Shown: positions 16,316-25,628 of the stretch, piece by piece | Position numbering within the stretch: the stretch's first letter is position 1 | Layout of the letters: each line of letters opens with the position of its first letter | From: Couchioplanes caeruleus | GTDB taxonomy: Bacteria > Actinomycetota > Actinomycetes > Mycobacteriales > Micromonosporaceae | Direction of reading: 5' to 3' | Length of the DNA: 64,000 nt | Assembly (NCBI RefSeq): GCF_003751945.1 | Contig: NZ_RJKL01000001.1 | Coordinates: 8,078,501 to 8,142,500, forward strand | Notes under the pieces: generated by a model | Told to the model about the DNA's origin: nothing | The model's input: only the letters and a program-made list of their open reading frames with translations | Databases searched by the model: none | Translations under genes and position numbers: made by a program

Positions 16316-17770
16316 TCAGTCCTGGGCGCGGCGCTCCAGGAACTCGTAGACGTCCTGGGCGTCGACGCCCGGGAAGGTGCCCGGGGGGAGTGCGGCGAGC
16401 AGGTGGGAGTGTACGCGGGCGCTCGGCCACGCGTGCCCCGCCCACTGCTTCACCAGGGTGGCGGGTGGGCGGTGGCAGCAGTCCGGGTCGGGGCAGCGGG
16501 ACACCGTGCGCCGGGTCGTGTCGCCGCCGCGGAACCAGCGGGCGTGTTCGTACGGCGTTCCCACCGTCACCGAGAACTCGCCCGAGCGGGTCGACTCGAC
16601 GTGCACCGTGCACCAGTACGTGCCGCCCACGGTGTCGGTGAACTGGTAGAAGGACGAGTACGGGTCGTCGGCCTGGAAGACCGTGCGTGAGGCCCAGTTG
16701 CGGCACACCGGCTGGCCCTCGATCGCGCCGGTGACGTCCGAGGGGAAGCGCACGCCGTCGTTCTCGTACGCCTTGTACACCGTGCCGCTCTCGTGGACCC
16801 GGCAGAAGTGGACCGGGATGCCGAAGTGGTGGGTCGCCAGGTTGGTGAAGCGGTGGGCCGCCGTCTCGTACGAGACGCCAAAGGCGTCGCGGAAGTCGTC
16901 GATCGCCAGGGCCCGGTCCGCCTTGGCGTCGCGCAGGAAGTCGACGGCGAACTTCTCCGGCATCAGCAGCGCCGCCGCGAAGTAGTTTGCCTCCACCCGC
17001 TGGCGCAGGAAGTCGCCGTAGTCCGACGGGTCCTCGTGGCCGAGCACGAAGTGGCCCAGTGTCTGCAGGACCACGGCGCGCGGGTCGTGGCCCTTGTTGC
17101 TCGCCACCTGCGGCAGGTAGATGCGTCGGTTGCGCAGGTCGGTGACCGACCGGGTCGAGTCCGGCAGGTCGGGCACGTAGTGCAGGGTGAAGCCGAGTTG
17201 TACCGCGATGTCCAGGATGCCGCGCTGAGACAGCGGGCCGGTGGTGTGCCGGACCGACTGCAGGATCTTCGCCGCGGCCTCCTCGATGTGAGGGAAGTAG
17301 TTGTCGCGTTCGCGCATCTGCTCGCGGAGTTGCTGGTTGGCCCGCCGGGCCACCTCGGGGGTCGCGCTCTGCTCGGTCAGCAGCCGAGTCAGCTCGCGGT
17401 GCAGGCCGATCAGCGACTCGAGGGCGTCGGCGGGCAGTCGCCGGCCGCCGCGCACGAGGGGGAGGCCGAGCGCCTGGTAGGCCGGCTCCCGCTGGAAATG
17501 GGCCAGCTCGATCTCCAGCCCGGCGCGCCGGCTCGGCGCCTCGGGCCGCAGCAGATCCTGCATCGGTACGCCCAGCGCTGCCGCGATCGCCTGCAGGACG
17601 CTGAGCTTCGGCTCGCGTTTGCCGTTCTCGATCAGGGAGAGCTGCGAGGGTGCCCGGCCGACCGCCGCGCTGAGCTGGTCGAGGGTCATGTTCTTCGACC
17701 GTCGCAGGTGCCGCAGCCGCTGGCCGAGGGTCACGAGGTCGACCGAGCCTTCCGAAGATGAAGCCGTCAC
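16316..17770 (-). CDS. ramB: RamB/ScfR-type XRE transcriptional regulator
   Basis: A 484-residue regulator. It has an N-terminal XRE helix-turn-helix ([20 protein letters not shown], then [17 protein letters not shown]). A ~150-residue middle region is followed by an ImmA/IrrE-like domain ([14 protein letters not shown] and [12 protein letters not shown]) and a C-terminal short-chain acyl-regulator domain with a Cys cluster CPDPDCCH. This is the architecture of RamB, which controls acetate and glyoxylate-shunt genes in Corynebacterium and icl1 in M. tuberculosis, where it is also next to the gene. The HExxH zinc-protease motif is broken (HFVLG), so the peptidase fold is probably only sensory. 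It is divergent from aceA with 122 bp between them. Confidence 0.9.
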   Translation of the reverse strand: MTASSSEGSVDLVTLGQRLRHLRRSKNMTLDQLSAAVGRAPSQLSLIENGKREPKLSVLQAIAAALGVPMQDLLRPEAPSRRAGLEIELAHFQREPAYQALGLPLVRGGRRLPADALESLIGLHRELTRLLTEQSATPEVARRANQQLREQMRERDNYFPHIEEAAAKILQSVRHTTGPLSQRGILDIAVQLGFTLHYVPDLPDSTRSVTDLRNRRIYLPQVASNKGHDPRAVVLQTLGHFVLGHEDPSDYGDFLRQRVEANYFAAALLMPEKFAVDFLRDAKADRALAIDDFRDAFGVSYETAAHRFTNLATHHFGIPVHFCRVHESGTVYKAYENDGVRFPSDVTGAIEGQPVCRNWASRTVFQADDPYSSFYQFTDTVGGTYWCTVHVESTRSGEFSVTVGTPYEHARWFRGGDTTRRTVSRCPDPDCCHRPPATLVKQWAGHAWPSARVHSHLLAALPPGTFPGVDAQDVYEFLERRAQD

Positions 17771-17818
17771 GGGTTTTTACGTTAGCAGAAGAAATCCAAT
17801 TCTTCTCGTCACAAACCC
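17771..17818. promoter_or_regulatory. Nested inverted repeats in the ramB-aceA intergenic region
   Basis: AGAAGAA (17787-17793) and TTCTTCT (17800-17806) form a perfect inverted repeat with a 6-nt spacer. Around them GGGTTT (17771-17776) and AAACCC (17813-17818) form a second, outer pair with almost the same centre. The region is distinctly AT-rich for this genome and sits where a regulator could control both divergent genes. Binding by the RamB-like protein is an inference. Confidence 0.55.
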
Positions 17819-17892
17819 ATACGCGAGGGGTTGCGCGGTGCGCGAGAGTCGAGTTCTTCCCGCACGGAGCAGGGCTGGAAAGGAAACTTGAG

Positions 17893-19182
<1,290 letters not shown>

Positions 19183-19183
19183 C

Positions 19184-20800
19184 ATGGGCACCGAAGAGGT
19201 CACCATCTGTGGCGAAAGCGGGGGCCGGTACGCCGAGATCCTGACGCCCGAGGCGATCGACTTCGTCGTGGCGCTGGATCGCGAGTTCGGCGCCCGCCGG
19301 GTGCAGTTGCTGGAGCGCCGGCGTCGCCGGCGCGCCACCCGCACCACCGAGCTGGACTTCCTGCCGTCGACCGAGCACATCCGCAGGGATGACTCGTGGA
19401 CGGTGGCGCCGCCGGCCGAGGACCTGACGGACCGGCGGGTGGAGATCACCGGTCCGCCCGAGCGCAAGATGACCATCAATGCGCTCAACTCCGGTGCCAA
19501 GGTGTGGATGGCGGACTTCGAGGACGCCACCGCGCCGACCTGGGAGAACGTCATCCTCGGTCAGCTCAATCTGCGCGATGCGCTGGACGGCAAGCTCGAC
19601 TTCACCGCGCCGGACGGCAAGGAGTACCGGATCGGCGCCACGATGCCGACCATCATGGTCCGGCCCCGGGGCTGGCACCTGCCCGAGTGCCACCTGCGCA
19701 TCGGCGGGCGGGCGGTGTCGGCGTCGCTGTTCGACTTCGGCATGTACCTGTTCCACTGCGGACGGCGTCAGCTCGAACGTGACAGCGGGCCGTACTTCTA
19801 CCTGCCGAAGCTCGAGAGCCACCTCGAGGCTCGGCTGTGGAACGACGTCTTCGTCTTCGCGCAGGATCTGCTCGGCATCCCCCGGGGCACGATCCGCGCG
19901 ACGGTGCTGATCGAGACGATCACCGCGGCCTTCGAGATGGAAGAGATCCTGTACGAGCTGCGCGAGCACTCGGCCGGCCTGAACGCGGGCCGGTGGGACT
20001 ACCTCTTCAGCATGATCAAGAACCGGCCGGACGTGGTGCTTCCGGAGCGCTCGCAGGTCACGATGACCGCGCCGTTCATGCGGGCGTACACGGAACTGCT
20101 GGTCCAGACGTGCCACAAGCGTGGCGCCCACGCGATCGGCGGCATGGCCGCCGTCGTGCCCAGCCGCGACCCGGTCGCGGCCAAGCGGGCGCTCAACCAG
20201 GTGCGTCAGGACAAGCGCCGCGAGGTCGGCGACGGCTTCGACGGCTCGTGGGTGGCCCACCCCGGTCTGGTCGAGACCTGCAAGGAGGTCTTCGACCAGT
20301 GGCTCGGCTTCGAGCCGAACCAGCTCGTGCGTCGCCGCGACGACGTGCGGGTGACCGCCAAGGAGTTGCTCGACGTGCGGGCCACGGCGGTCACGGTCAC
20401 CGAGGTGGCGCTGCGCAACAACGTCAGCGTCGCCCTGCGCTACACGGCCGCCTGGCTCGGCGGGCGGGGCGCGGTGGCACTCGGCGGGCTGATGGAGGAC
20501 GCGGCGACCGCGGAGATCTGCCGGGCCCAGCTCTGGCAGTGGATCTCTCACGGCACCCCGACCGACTACGGTGTGCCGGTCACGGCCGGACTGGTGACCC
20601 GGATGCTGCGCGAGGAACTGGACGTCCTCGCGGAGACGGGCGCTCTCGACGAGGACGCCGCCCGGCGCTTCGGGCAGGCCCGCACCCTGCTCACCGTGTT
20701 GCTCACGGAGCGGACCTGTCCGGAGTTCCTCACTCTGCCCGCGTACCTGCGGCACATGACCGGGGACAAGCCCACGCCGGCCCCTGCCATGAGCGTCTGA
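19184..20800 (+). CDS. aceB: Malate synthase A
   Basis: A 538-residue malate synthase of the A type, the usual length. It condenses glyoxylate with acetyl-CoA to malate. Conserved blocks include NALNSGAKVWMADFEDA, the TIM-barrel segment PKLESHLEARLWNDVF, IRATVLIETITAAFEM, and the C-terminal GRGAVALGGLMEDAATAEI and RAQLWQWISHG. It begins 1 nt after the aceA stop, and a strong hairpin follows the stop codon. Many actinobacteria carry malate synthase G instead; here the A form is paired with aceA. Confidence 0.97.
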   Translation: MGTEEVTICGESGGRYAEILTPEAIDFVVALDREFGARRVQLLERRRRRRATRTTELDFLPSTEHIRRDDSWTVAPPAEDLTDRRVEITGPPERKMTINALNSGAKVWMADFEDATAPTWENVILGQLNLRDALDGKLDFTAPDGKEYRIGATMPTIMVRPRGWHLPECHLRIGGRAVSASLFDFGMYLFHCGRRQLERDSGPYFYLPKLESHLEARLWNDVFVFAQDLLGIPRGTIRATVLIETITAAFEMEEILYELREHSAGLNAGRWDYLFSMIKNRPDVVLPERSQVTMTAPFMRAYTELLVQTCHKRGAHAIGGMAAVVPSRDPVAAKRALNQVRQDKRREVGDGFDGSWVAHPGLVETCKEVFDQWLGFEPNQLVRRRDDVRVTAKELLDVRATAVTVTEVALRNNVSVALRYTAAWLGGRGAVALGGLMEDAATAEICRAQLWQWISHGTPTDYGVPVTAGLVTRMLREELDVLAETGALDEDAARRFGQARTLLTVLLTERTCPEFLTLPAYLRHMTGDKPTPAPAMSV

Positions 20801-20813
20801 CCTGCGGGAAAAA

Positions 20814-20846
20814 CACGGCCCGGCGGCGATCTGCCGCCGGGCCGTG
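20814..20846 (+). terminator. Strong intrinsic-type hairpin after aceB
   Basis: A perfect 14-bp stem, CACGGCCCGGCGGC (20814-20827) with GCCGCCGGGCCGTG (20833-20846), has a 5-nt loop GATCT. It sits 13 nt after the aceB stop and lacks a T-run. Confidence 0.85.
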
Positions 20847-20960
20847 CCCGTGTTGGCGCACGGTGTGAAAGGCGCCGGGCTCGGGGCCCGGCGGGGCTCT
20901 CTCCCAGATGCGATGCTGAGGTCGCCACGAGGCTTCTCGCAGCGCTGGGAGGACACACCG

Positions 20961-22433
20961 ATGTTGCCGCTCACTGCCCGGAACCTGTCATCCCTGCCGG
21001 CGGATCTGCCCGTCCCGTCCTACGACCGCGCCGCGCTGCGGACCGGGATCGTGCACTTCGGCGTCGGCGGTTTCCACCGGGCCCACGAGGCGATGTATCT
21101 CGATCGGCTGATGTCCGCCGGCACGGCCCTGGACTGGGCGATCTGCGGCGTGGGCGTCATGCCGTTCGACGAGCGGATGCGCGACGCGCTCGTCGCGCAG
21201 GACGGCCTCTACACCCTCGTCGTCAAGGCGCCGGACGGCATCCTCGAGCCGCGCGTCATCGGCTCCATCAAGGAGTATCTGTACGCGCCCGACGACCCGG
21301 AGGCCGTCGTCGAGAAGATGGCCGACCCGGACGTGCGCATCGTCTCGCTGACCGTCACCGAGGGCGGCTACAACATCGACGCGGTCACCGGCGAGTTCCT
21401 CGCGGACGATCCCGGCGTGCAGCACGACCTGGTTCCCGGCGTCCGGCCCCGGACGACCTTCGGGCTGATCACCGAGGCATTGGCCCGGCGCCGGGCGCGC
21501 GGTGTCGCCCCGTTCACGATCATGAGCTGCGACAACATCCAGGGCAACGGCCACGCCGCCCGGCGCAGCTTCGTCGCGTTCGCCAGGCTGCGCGACCCCG
21601 AGCTGGGCGCGTGGGTGCAGGAGCACGTGGCGTTCCCCAACAGCATGGTGGACCGCATCACCCCGGTGACCACCGCCGAGGACCGTGAGGAGGTCCGCCG
21701 GCGGTTCGGTGTGGACGATGCGTGGCCGGTGGTCTGCGAGCCTTTCACCCAGTGGGCGCTCGAGGACGCGTTCCCGCTGGGGCGCCCGCCCTTCGAGGAC
21801 GCCGGAGTGCAGGTGGTGGCCGATGTGGAGCCGTACGAGCTGATGAAGCTGCGCCTGCTCAACGCGAGCCACCAGGCGCTGTGCTACTTCGGCTACCTCT
21901 GCGGCTACCGGCTGGTGCACGAGGTGGCACAGGATCCGCTGTTCGCCGGCTTCCTGCTCGCGTACATGGACCGCGAGGCCACGCCGACCCTGGCGCCGGT
22001 GCCCGGCATCGACCTGGACAGGTACCAGCGCCAGCTCATCGAGCGTTTCTCCAATGCCCAGGTGAAGGACACCGTGGCGCGGCTGTGCGCGGAGAGCTCC
22101 GACCGCATTCCCAAGTGGTTGCTGCCGGTGATCCGCCACAATCTGCGCACCGGCGGCGAGATCCTGCGCGCGACCGCGGTGGTGGCCTCCTGGGCGCGCT
22201 ACGCCGAGGGCGTCGACGAGAAGGGGCAGCCGATCGAGGTGGTGGACCGGCTGCGCGACTGCCTGGTGCCGCGCGCCCGGCGACAGCACGACGAGCCGCT
22301 CGCCTTCGTCGAGAACCGTGAGCTGTTCGGCGACCTCGTGGACGACGAGCGGTTCGTCGCGACCTACCGGACCGTCCTGGCCTCCCTGCACACCAAGGGT
22401 GCCCGCGCCACGCTGGAGGATCTGACCGTCTGA
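20961..22433 (+). CDS. Mannitol 2-dehydrogenase / fructuronate-reductase-family oxidoreductase
   Basis: A 490-residue member of the polyol-specific long-chain dehydrogenase family, which interconverts mannitol and fructose (or related hexuronates) with NAD(P). The N-terminal Rossmann segment is GIVHFGVGGFHRAHEA. SCDNIQGNGHAARR and the catalytic Lys-Asn-His set KLRLLNASHQAL are clear. Its length and motifs favour mannitol 2-dehydrogenase over the shorter fructuronate reductases, but substrate choice is not certain. The start at ATG 20961 has GGGAGGA 8 nt upstream. No polyol transporter or kinase lies next to it. Confidence 0.88.
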   Translation: MLPLTARNLSSLPADLPVPSYDRAALRTGIVHFGVGGFHRAHEAMYLDRLMSAGTALDWAICGVGVMPFDERMRDALVAQDGLYTLVVKAPDGILEPRVIGSIKEYLYAPDDPEAVVEKMADPDVRIVSLTVTEGGYNIDAVTGEFLADDPGVQHDLVPGVRPRTTFGLITEALARRRARGVAPFTIMSCDNIQGNGHAARRSFVAFARLRDPELGAWVQEHVAFPNSMVDRITPVTTAEDREEVRRRFGVDDAWPVVCEPFTQWALEDAFPLGRPPFEDAGVQVVADVEPYELMKLRLLNASHQALCYFGYLCGYRLVHEVAQDPLFAGFLLAYMDREATPTLAPVPGIDLDRYQRQLIERFSNAQVKDTVARLCAESSDRIPKWLLPVIRHNLRTGGEILRATAVVASWARYAEGVDEKGQPIEVVDRLRDCLVPRARRQHDEPLAFVENRELFGDLVDDERFVATYRTVLASLHTKGARATLEDLTV

Positions 22434-22436
22434 AGG

Positions 22437-22991
22437 TCAATCCCGGTTCTTCGCGGCCGGGCGGTCCGGCCGGCTCGGCCGCGGGGGCGGCACGGCGGCG
22501 GTCAGCGCGGCCCCCTGCGGAGCGGCACGACCGCCCAGCACCGCGCCGGCCGAGCCCAGTGTGGGAAGCAGGAGCCGGTACCGCCGGGCGGGGTCGTCCG
22601 AGCGTGCCGCCAGCAGGGGGCGCACCTCGGCCGGCAGGGACGGAGCGATCGACGCGGGTGTGACCCCGCGGCAGTAGTTGTTGAGCTGTTCGAAGACGAC
22701 CCGGGACAGGAACGCGGCGTTCGGCTCGTCGACGTGCAGTCGCCGCGCCACGGAGCGGATCAGCGTGCGGCACGCGTCGCCGTCGACGCTCGGCTGCTCG
22801 TCGCCGTGTTCCCTCCCCGGCGCGGCGACATCGGCGGGAAGCTGGGCATTGACCTGCTGGAATGTCCGGTCCGGAACGAACTGTCGGCACGCTTGCAGCA
22901 CGGCTCGGATGACGCGCCGCGCCTCGTTGCGCCCGTGCAGGCGAGCACGGGCTCGTACGTGAGACACCAGGTCGTCGCGATGCATGACCAC
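22437..22991 (-). CDS. DUF2267 domain protein
   Basis: A 184-residue, mostly helical protein. Segments such as RNEARRVIRAVLQACRQ, VNAQLPADVA and AAFLSRVVFEQLNNY match the two-lobed DUF2267 pattern, a family of small soluble proteins of unknown role often linked to stress. The last 45 residues are Pro/Arg-rich and low in complexity. GGAGG lies 6 nt before GTG 22991; ATG 22985 is an alternative. The 3' end is 3 nt from the mannitol dehydrogenase stop (convergent). Confidence 0.7.
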   Translation of the reverse strand: MVMHRDDLVSHVRARARLHGRNEARRVIRAVLQACRQFVPDRTFQQVNAQLPADVAAPGREHGDEQPSVDGDACRTLIRSVARRLHVDEPNAAFLSRVVFEQLNNYCRGVTPASIAPSLPAEVRPLLAARSDDPARRYRLLLPTLGSAGAVLGGRAAPQGAALTAAVPPPRPSRPDRPAAKNRD

Positions 22992-23234
22992 GCCCTTCCT
23001 CCGGGGACGTCATCGGCCCCGGGGCCGGCCGAATACCCACTGGACGCATCGGGAAACGTCCGCAGACCGATCTCATGTATCGAAATATTTCGTTAGATGT
23101 ATTTACTGTTAACAAGCTTTAACTTATGTTGGGCCCACGGCCGGAAGGCGCCCCCACGCCTGCCGTCCCGTCCCCGCGGTGGGCCGGGTCCCCCACGTCC
23201 CCGGCCTGCCGTCCCCCATGAAGAGGAGCCCTTC
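22992..23234. promoter_or_regulatory. AT-rich divergent promoter region upstream of the LPMO gene
   Basis: This 243-bp gap between divergent genes has an AT-rich core (about 23070-23130) unlike its surroundings. It contains the 12-bp perfect palindrome CGAAATATTTCG at 23081-23092 and the near-palindrome GTTAACAAGCTTTAAC at 23108-23123. These look like regulator sites for one or both genes; no family is assigned. Confidence 0.45.
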
Positions 23235-23966
23235 ATGAGACGCAGAGTCGCCCTTCCCATCCTCAGCATCGCCGCCGTCGGCGCGTCGCTCTTCGTCGCC
23301 GTGGCCCCCGCCTCGGCACACGGGTACGTCTCGTCGCCACCCAGTCGGCAGGCGAACTGTGCCAGCGGTGCCGTCGCGAACTGCGGCGACATCATCTACG
23401 AGCCGCAGAGCGTGGAGGCGCCCAAGGGTTCGATGCAGTGCAACGGCGGCGGCAGTCGCTTCGCCGTCCTCAACGACAACAGCAGGAACTGGCCGGCCGC
23501 CTCCGTCGGCAAGACGGTGACCTTCAACTGGGTGCTCACCGCCCGGCACGCCACCCACTCGTGGGAGTACTTCATCGGCGGCACCCGGCTGGCCGTCTTC
23601 CACGACGGCGGCGCGCAGCCCGGCGCCACCAAGTCCCACACGGTCAGCATGGGTGGCTTCAACGGCCGCCAGACCCTGCTCGCCCGCTGGAACATCAACG
23701 ACACCCCGATGGCCTTCTACTCCTGTGTCGACCTCAACATCGGCGGGGGTGGCGGTCAGCCGCCCACGACCCCACCGGCGCCGCCCACCACGCCGCCCGC
23801 CCCGCCGACGACGCCGCCGGACGGTGGCACCTGGCAGGCCGGGGCGGCGTACGCGCCCGGGAACACCGTCACCTACGGCGGGGCGGCGTACCGGTGCCGG
23901 CAGGCGCACACCGCGCTGACCGGCTGGGAACCGCCGAACGTCCCCGCCCTGTGGGAACGGATGTGA
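23235..23966 (+). CDS. Secreted AA10 lytic polysaccharide monooxygenase with CBM5/12
   Basis: A 243-residue exported copper enzyme that oxidatively cleaves chitin or cellulose. A signal peptide ends in PASA, leaving His29 (HGYVSSPPSR) as the mature N-terminus and first histidine-brace ligand. The second brace His is in VLTARHATHSWEYFI (about 105). Two cysteine pairs typical of AA10 are visible. A Pro/Thr linker (PPTTPPAPPTTPPAP) leads to a C-terminal CBM5/12 module (WQAGAAYAPGNTVTYGG, then YRCRQAHTA), which usually binds chitin. Chitin is therefore the likelier substrate. GAGGAG precedes ATG 23235. The stop overlaps the next gene by 4 nt. Confidence 0.94.
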   Translation: MRRRVALPILSIAAVGASLFVAVAPASAHGYVSSPPSRQANCASGAVANCGDIIYEPQSVEAPKGSMQCNGGGSRFAVLNDNSRNWPAASVGKTVTFNWVLTARHATHSWEYFIGGTRLAVFHDGGAQPGATKSHTVSMGGFNGRQTLLARWNINDTPMAFYSCVDLNIGGGGGQPPTTPPAPPTTPPAPPTTPPDGGTWQAGAAYAPGNTVTYGGAAYRCRQAHTALTGWEPPNVPALWERM

Positions 23967-24505
23967 GCTGGCGCCGGACCGTCGCGGCGGTCCTGCTGGC
24001 GGTCGTCGCCGGTTGCGGGTCCGAGCCCGCGCCGGCCCCGGCCCCGGCGTACGGCGCCACCGATGTGATGTTCCTGCAGATGGGCCTGGCGTACGCCGAT
24101 CAGGGTGACCGGGTCGCCGGGCCCACCGCGCAGCGGGCGGCCGATCCGCGGCTGCGCTCGCTCGCGGCCGAGGTGCGCGAGCGGTGCCGGGCCGAGGCCC
24201 GGACCATGCGGGACCTGCTGGCCGGCTGGCGGCAACCGGTGTCCGCGAACCCCGCGGCGGACGCCCACGCGGGGCACGGCGACCTGCATTCCCTCCGGGA
24301 CTCCGACATCGCCGAGCTGAGCCTGGCGCGCGGCGATGACTTCGACCGTACGGCGGTGGCCCTGCTCCTCGGTCATCTGCACCGCGGCGTCGAGGTGAGC
24401 CGCATGGAGTCGGCCGGCGGCCGGTATCCGCCCGCGCGGGAGCTCGCCGAGGAGATGACAACGACCCGCCGGGACTGGATCCGGCGCTTGCTGGCCCTGG
24501 CATAG
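23963..24505 (+). CDS. DUF305-type lipoprotein, co-translated with the LPMO
   Basis: A 180-residue lipoprotein: a short hydrophobic signal ends in VVAGC, the lipobox Cys. The mature part follows a Pro/Ala spacer and has DVMFLQMGLAYADQGDRVA and, near the end, LLGHLHRGVEVSRME. These two repeats fit the paired helices of DUF305, a ferritin-like fold, though the first lacks the usual His-His pair. A His-rich stretch (ADAHAGHGDLHS) lies between them. Some DUF305 proteins bind copper. The GTG start overlaps the LPMO stop (GTGA), so the two are translationally coupled. Confidence 0.75.
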   Translation: MSWRRTVAAVLLAVVAGCGSEPAPAPAPAYGATDVMFLQMGLAYADQGDRVAGPTAQRAADPRLRSLAAEVRERCRAEARTMRDLLAGWRQPVSANPAADAHAGHGDLHSLRDSDIAELSLARGDDFDRTAVALLLGHLHRGVEVSRMESAGGRYPPARELAEEMTTTRRDWIRRLLALA

Positions 24506-24521
24506 CCCGATCGATCGCTCG

Positions 24522-24533
24522 TTGAAGCTTCAA
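24522..24533. promoter_or_regulatory. MarR-type palindromic operator
   Basis: TTGAAGCTTCAA, a perfect 12-bp palindrome, is centred about 27 bp before the marR start and just upstream of its -10 box. A MarR regulator bound here would occlude its own promoter. Confidence 0.65.
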
Positions 24534-24541
24534 ACCCCCCG

Positions 24542-24547
24542 TACGAT
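24542..24547 (+). promoter_or_regulatory. -10 box of a probable leaderless marR transcript
   Basis: TACGAT lies 6 nt before GTG 24554; no Shine-Dalgarno is present. Confidence 0.5.
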
Positions 24548-24553
24548 GAGCGG

Positions 24554-25057
24554 GTGAGTGCCGAATCACGGGCCCGCTGGCTCAGCGCCGAGGAGCTGGA
24601 GTGCTGGCTGCCGGTCGGGGGCCTGCTCCTGCGGCTTCCCGCCGCGCTGGACGCCCAGATGCAGCGCGACTCGGGTCTGAGCCACTTCGAGTACCTGGTG
24701 CTGGCCAACCTCTCCGAGGCACCGGGCCGCACCCGCCGGATGAGCGCCCTCGCCGCGCTGGCCAACGGGTCGCTGTCGCGACTGTCCCATGTGGTCAAGC
24801 GCCTCGAGGGTCGCGGCTGGGTCGAGCGTGCCGCGTGCCCGCGGGACGGGCGCTACACCAACGCGGTCCTCACCGAGGCCGGCTGGGAGAAGGTGCGCAG
24901 CAGCGCCCCCGGCCACGTCGAGGCGGTGCGGGCGCTGGTCCTGGACGCCCTCACCGGCCCGGAGCTGGCCCAGCTCGGCGAGGTCGCCCGCCGGGTCCTG
25001 GCCCGCCTCGAGGCCGCCGAGCCGAATCAGGTCGCCGCCCGGCCGGGCCCACGCTAG
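24554..25057 (+). CDS. MarR-family transcriptional regulator
   Basis: A 167-residue winged-helix regulator. The dimerisation helices flank LSHFEYLVLANLSEA, and the recognition region is MSALAALANGSLSRLSHVVKRLEGRGWVERA. The wing carries CPRDGRYTNAVLTEAGWEKV. MarR proteins usually repress their own gene and neighbours and release DNA on binding small phenolics or oxidants. The palindrome just upstream suggests autoregulation. The N-terminal SAESRARWLSAEELECWLP variant is common in actinobacterial MarR proteins. Confidence 0.92.
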   Translation: MSAESRARWLSAEELECWLPVGGLLLRLPAALDAQMQRDSGLSHFEYLVLANLSEAPGRTRRMSALAALANGSLSRLSHVVKRLEGRGWVERAACPRDGRYTNAVLTEAGWEKVRSSAPGHVEAVRALVLDALTGPELAQLGEVARRVLARLEAAEPNQVAARPGPR

Positions 25058-25060
25058 CCT
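25055..25060 (+). promoter_or_regulatory. -10 box of a probable leaderless GNAT transcript
   Basis: TAGCCT lies 7 nt before ATG 25068 and overlaps the marR stop codon region. Confidence 0.45.
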
Positions 25061-25067
25061 GCCTTCC

Positions 25068-25628
25068 ATGGCGCACTTGATCACCCCGACCACCCGGCTG
25101 CACGCACAATGGCTCGCCGCGCGCGACGAGTGGGGACGCGGGGTGCATCAGGACGGCTCGGGGCTGCGCCCCGAGGACGAGGTGGCCACGGCCGAGGGTT
25201 TCGCCGCCTTCGTCGGCAAGCTGCGGCGCGAGTCGGATCCGGCGGTCCCGCCCGTGGCGGGCTGGGTGCACTGCACGTACTGGTGGATCGTCGAGGACGA
25301 CGAGGTGCTGGGCGCGATCGCGTTGCGCCACGAGCTCAACGACATCCTGCTCGACGCGGGCGGTCACATCGGCTACGGCGTACGCCCCGGCGCCCGCCGC
25401 CGCGGCCTCGCCTCGTGGGCGCTGGGGCAGGTGCTGCCGTACGCGCGGGACCTCGGCCTGGACCGGGTGCTGCTGACCTGCGAGGTCGGGAACGAGGCCT
25501 CGCGCCGCACGATCGAAGGCAACGGCGGCGAGTGCGAGGACGTGCGCGACACCCCGCTCGGTCGGGTCCGGCGATACTGGATCAGCCTCGCCGCGGCCCG
25601 GCCGAGCGGTGAGGATCACGGCGTGTAG
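25068..25628 (+). CDS. GNAT-family N-acetyltransferase
   Basis: A 186-residue acetyltransferase. The acetyl-CoA-binding motif A is HIGYGVRPGARRRGLASWALG, with the pyrophosphate-binding RRRGLA loop. It is followed by VLLTCEVGNEASRRTIEGNGGE (motif B), as in YjdJ/predicted acetyltransferases. An N-terminal helical part binds the acceptor, which is unknown. Its 3' end overlaps the convergent propeller gene by 13 bp. Confidence 0.87.
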   Translation: MAHLITPTTRLHAQWLAARDEWGRGVHQDGSGLRPEDEVATAEGFAAFVGKLRRESDPAVPPVAGWVHCTYWWIVEDDEVLGAIALRHELNDILLDAGGHIGYGVRPGARRRGLASWALGQVLPYARDLGLDRVLLTCEVGNEASRRTIEGNGGECEDVRDTPLGRVRRYWISLAAARPSGEDHGV

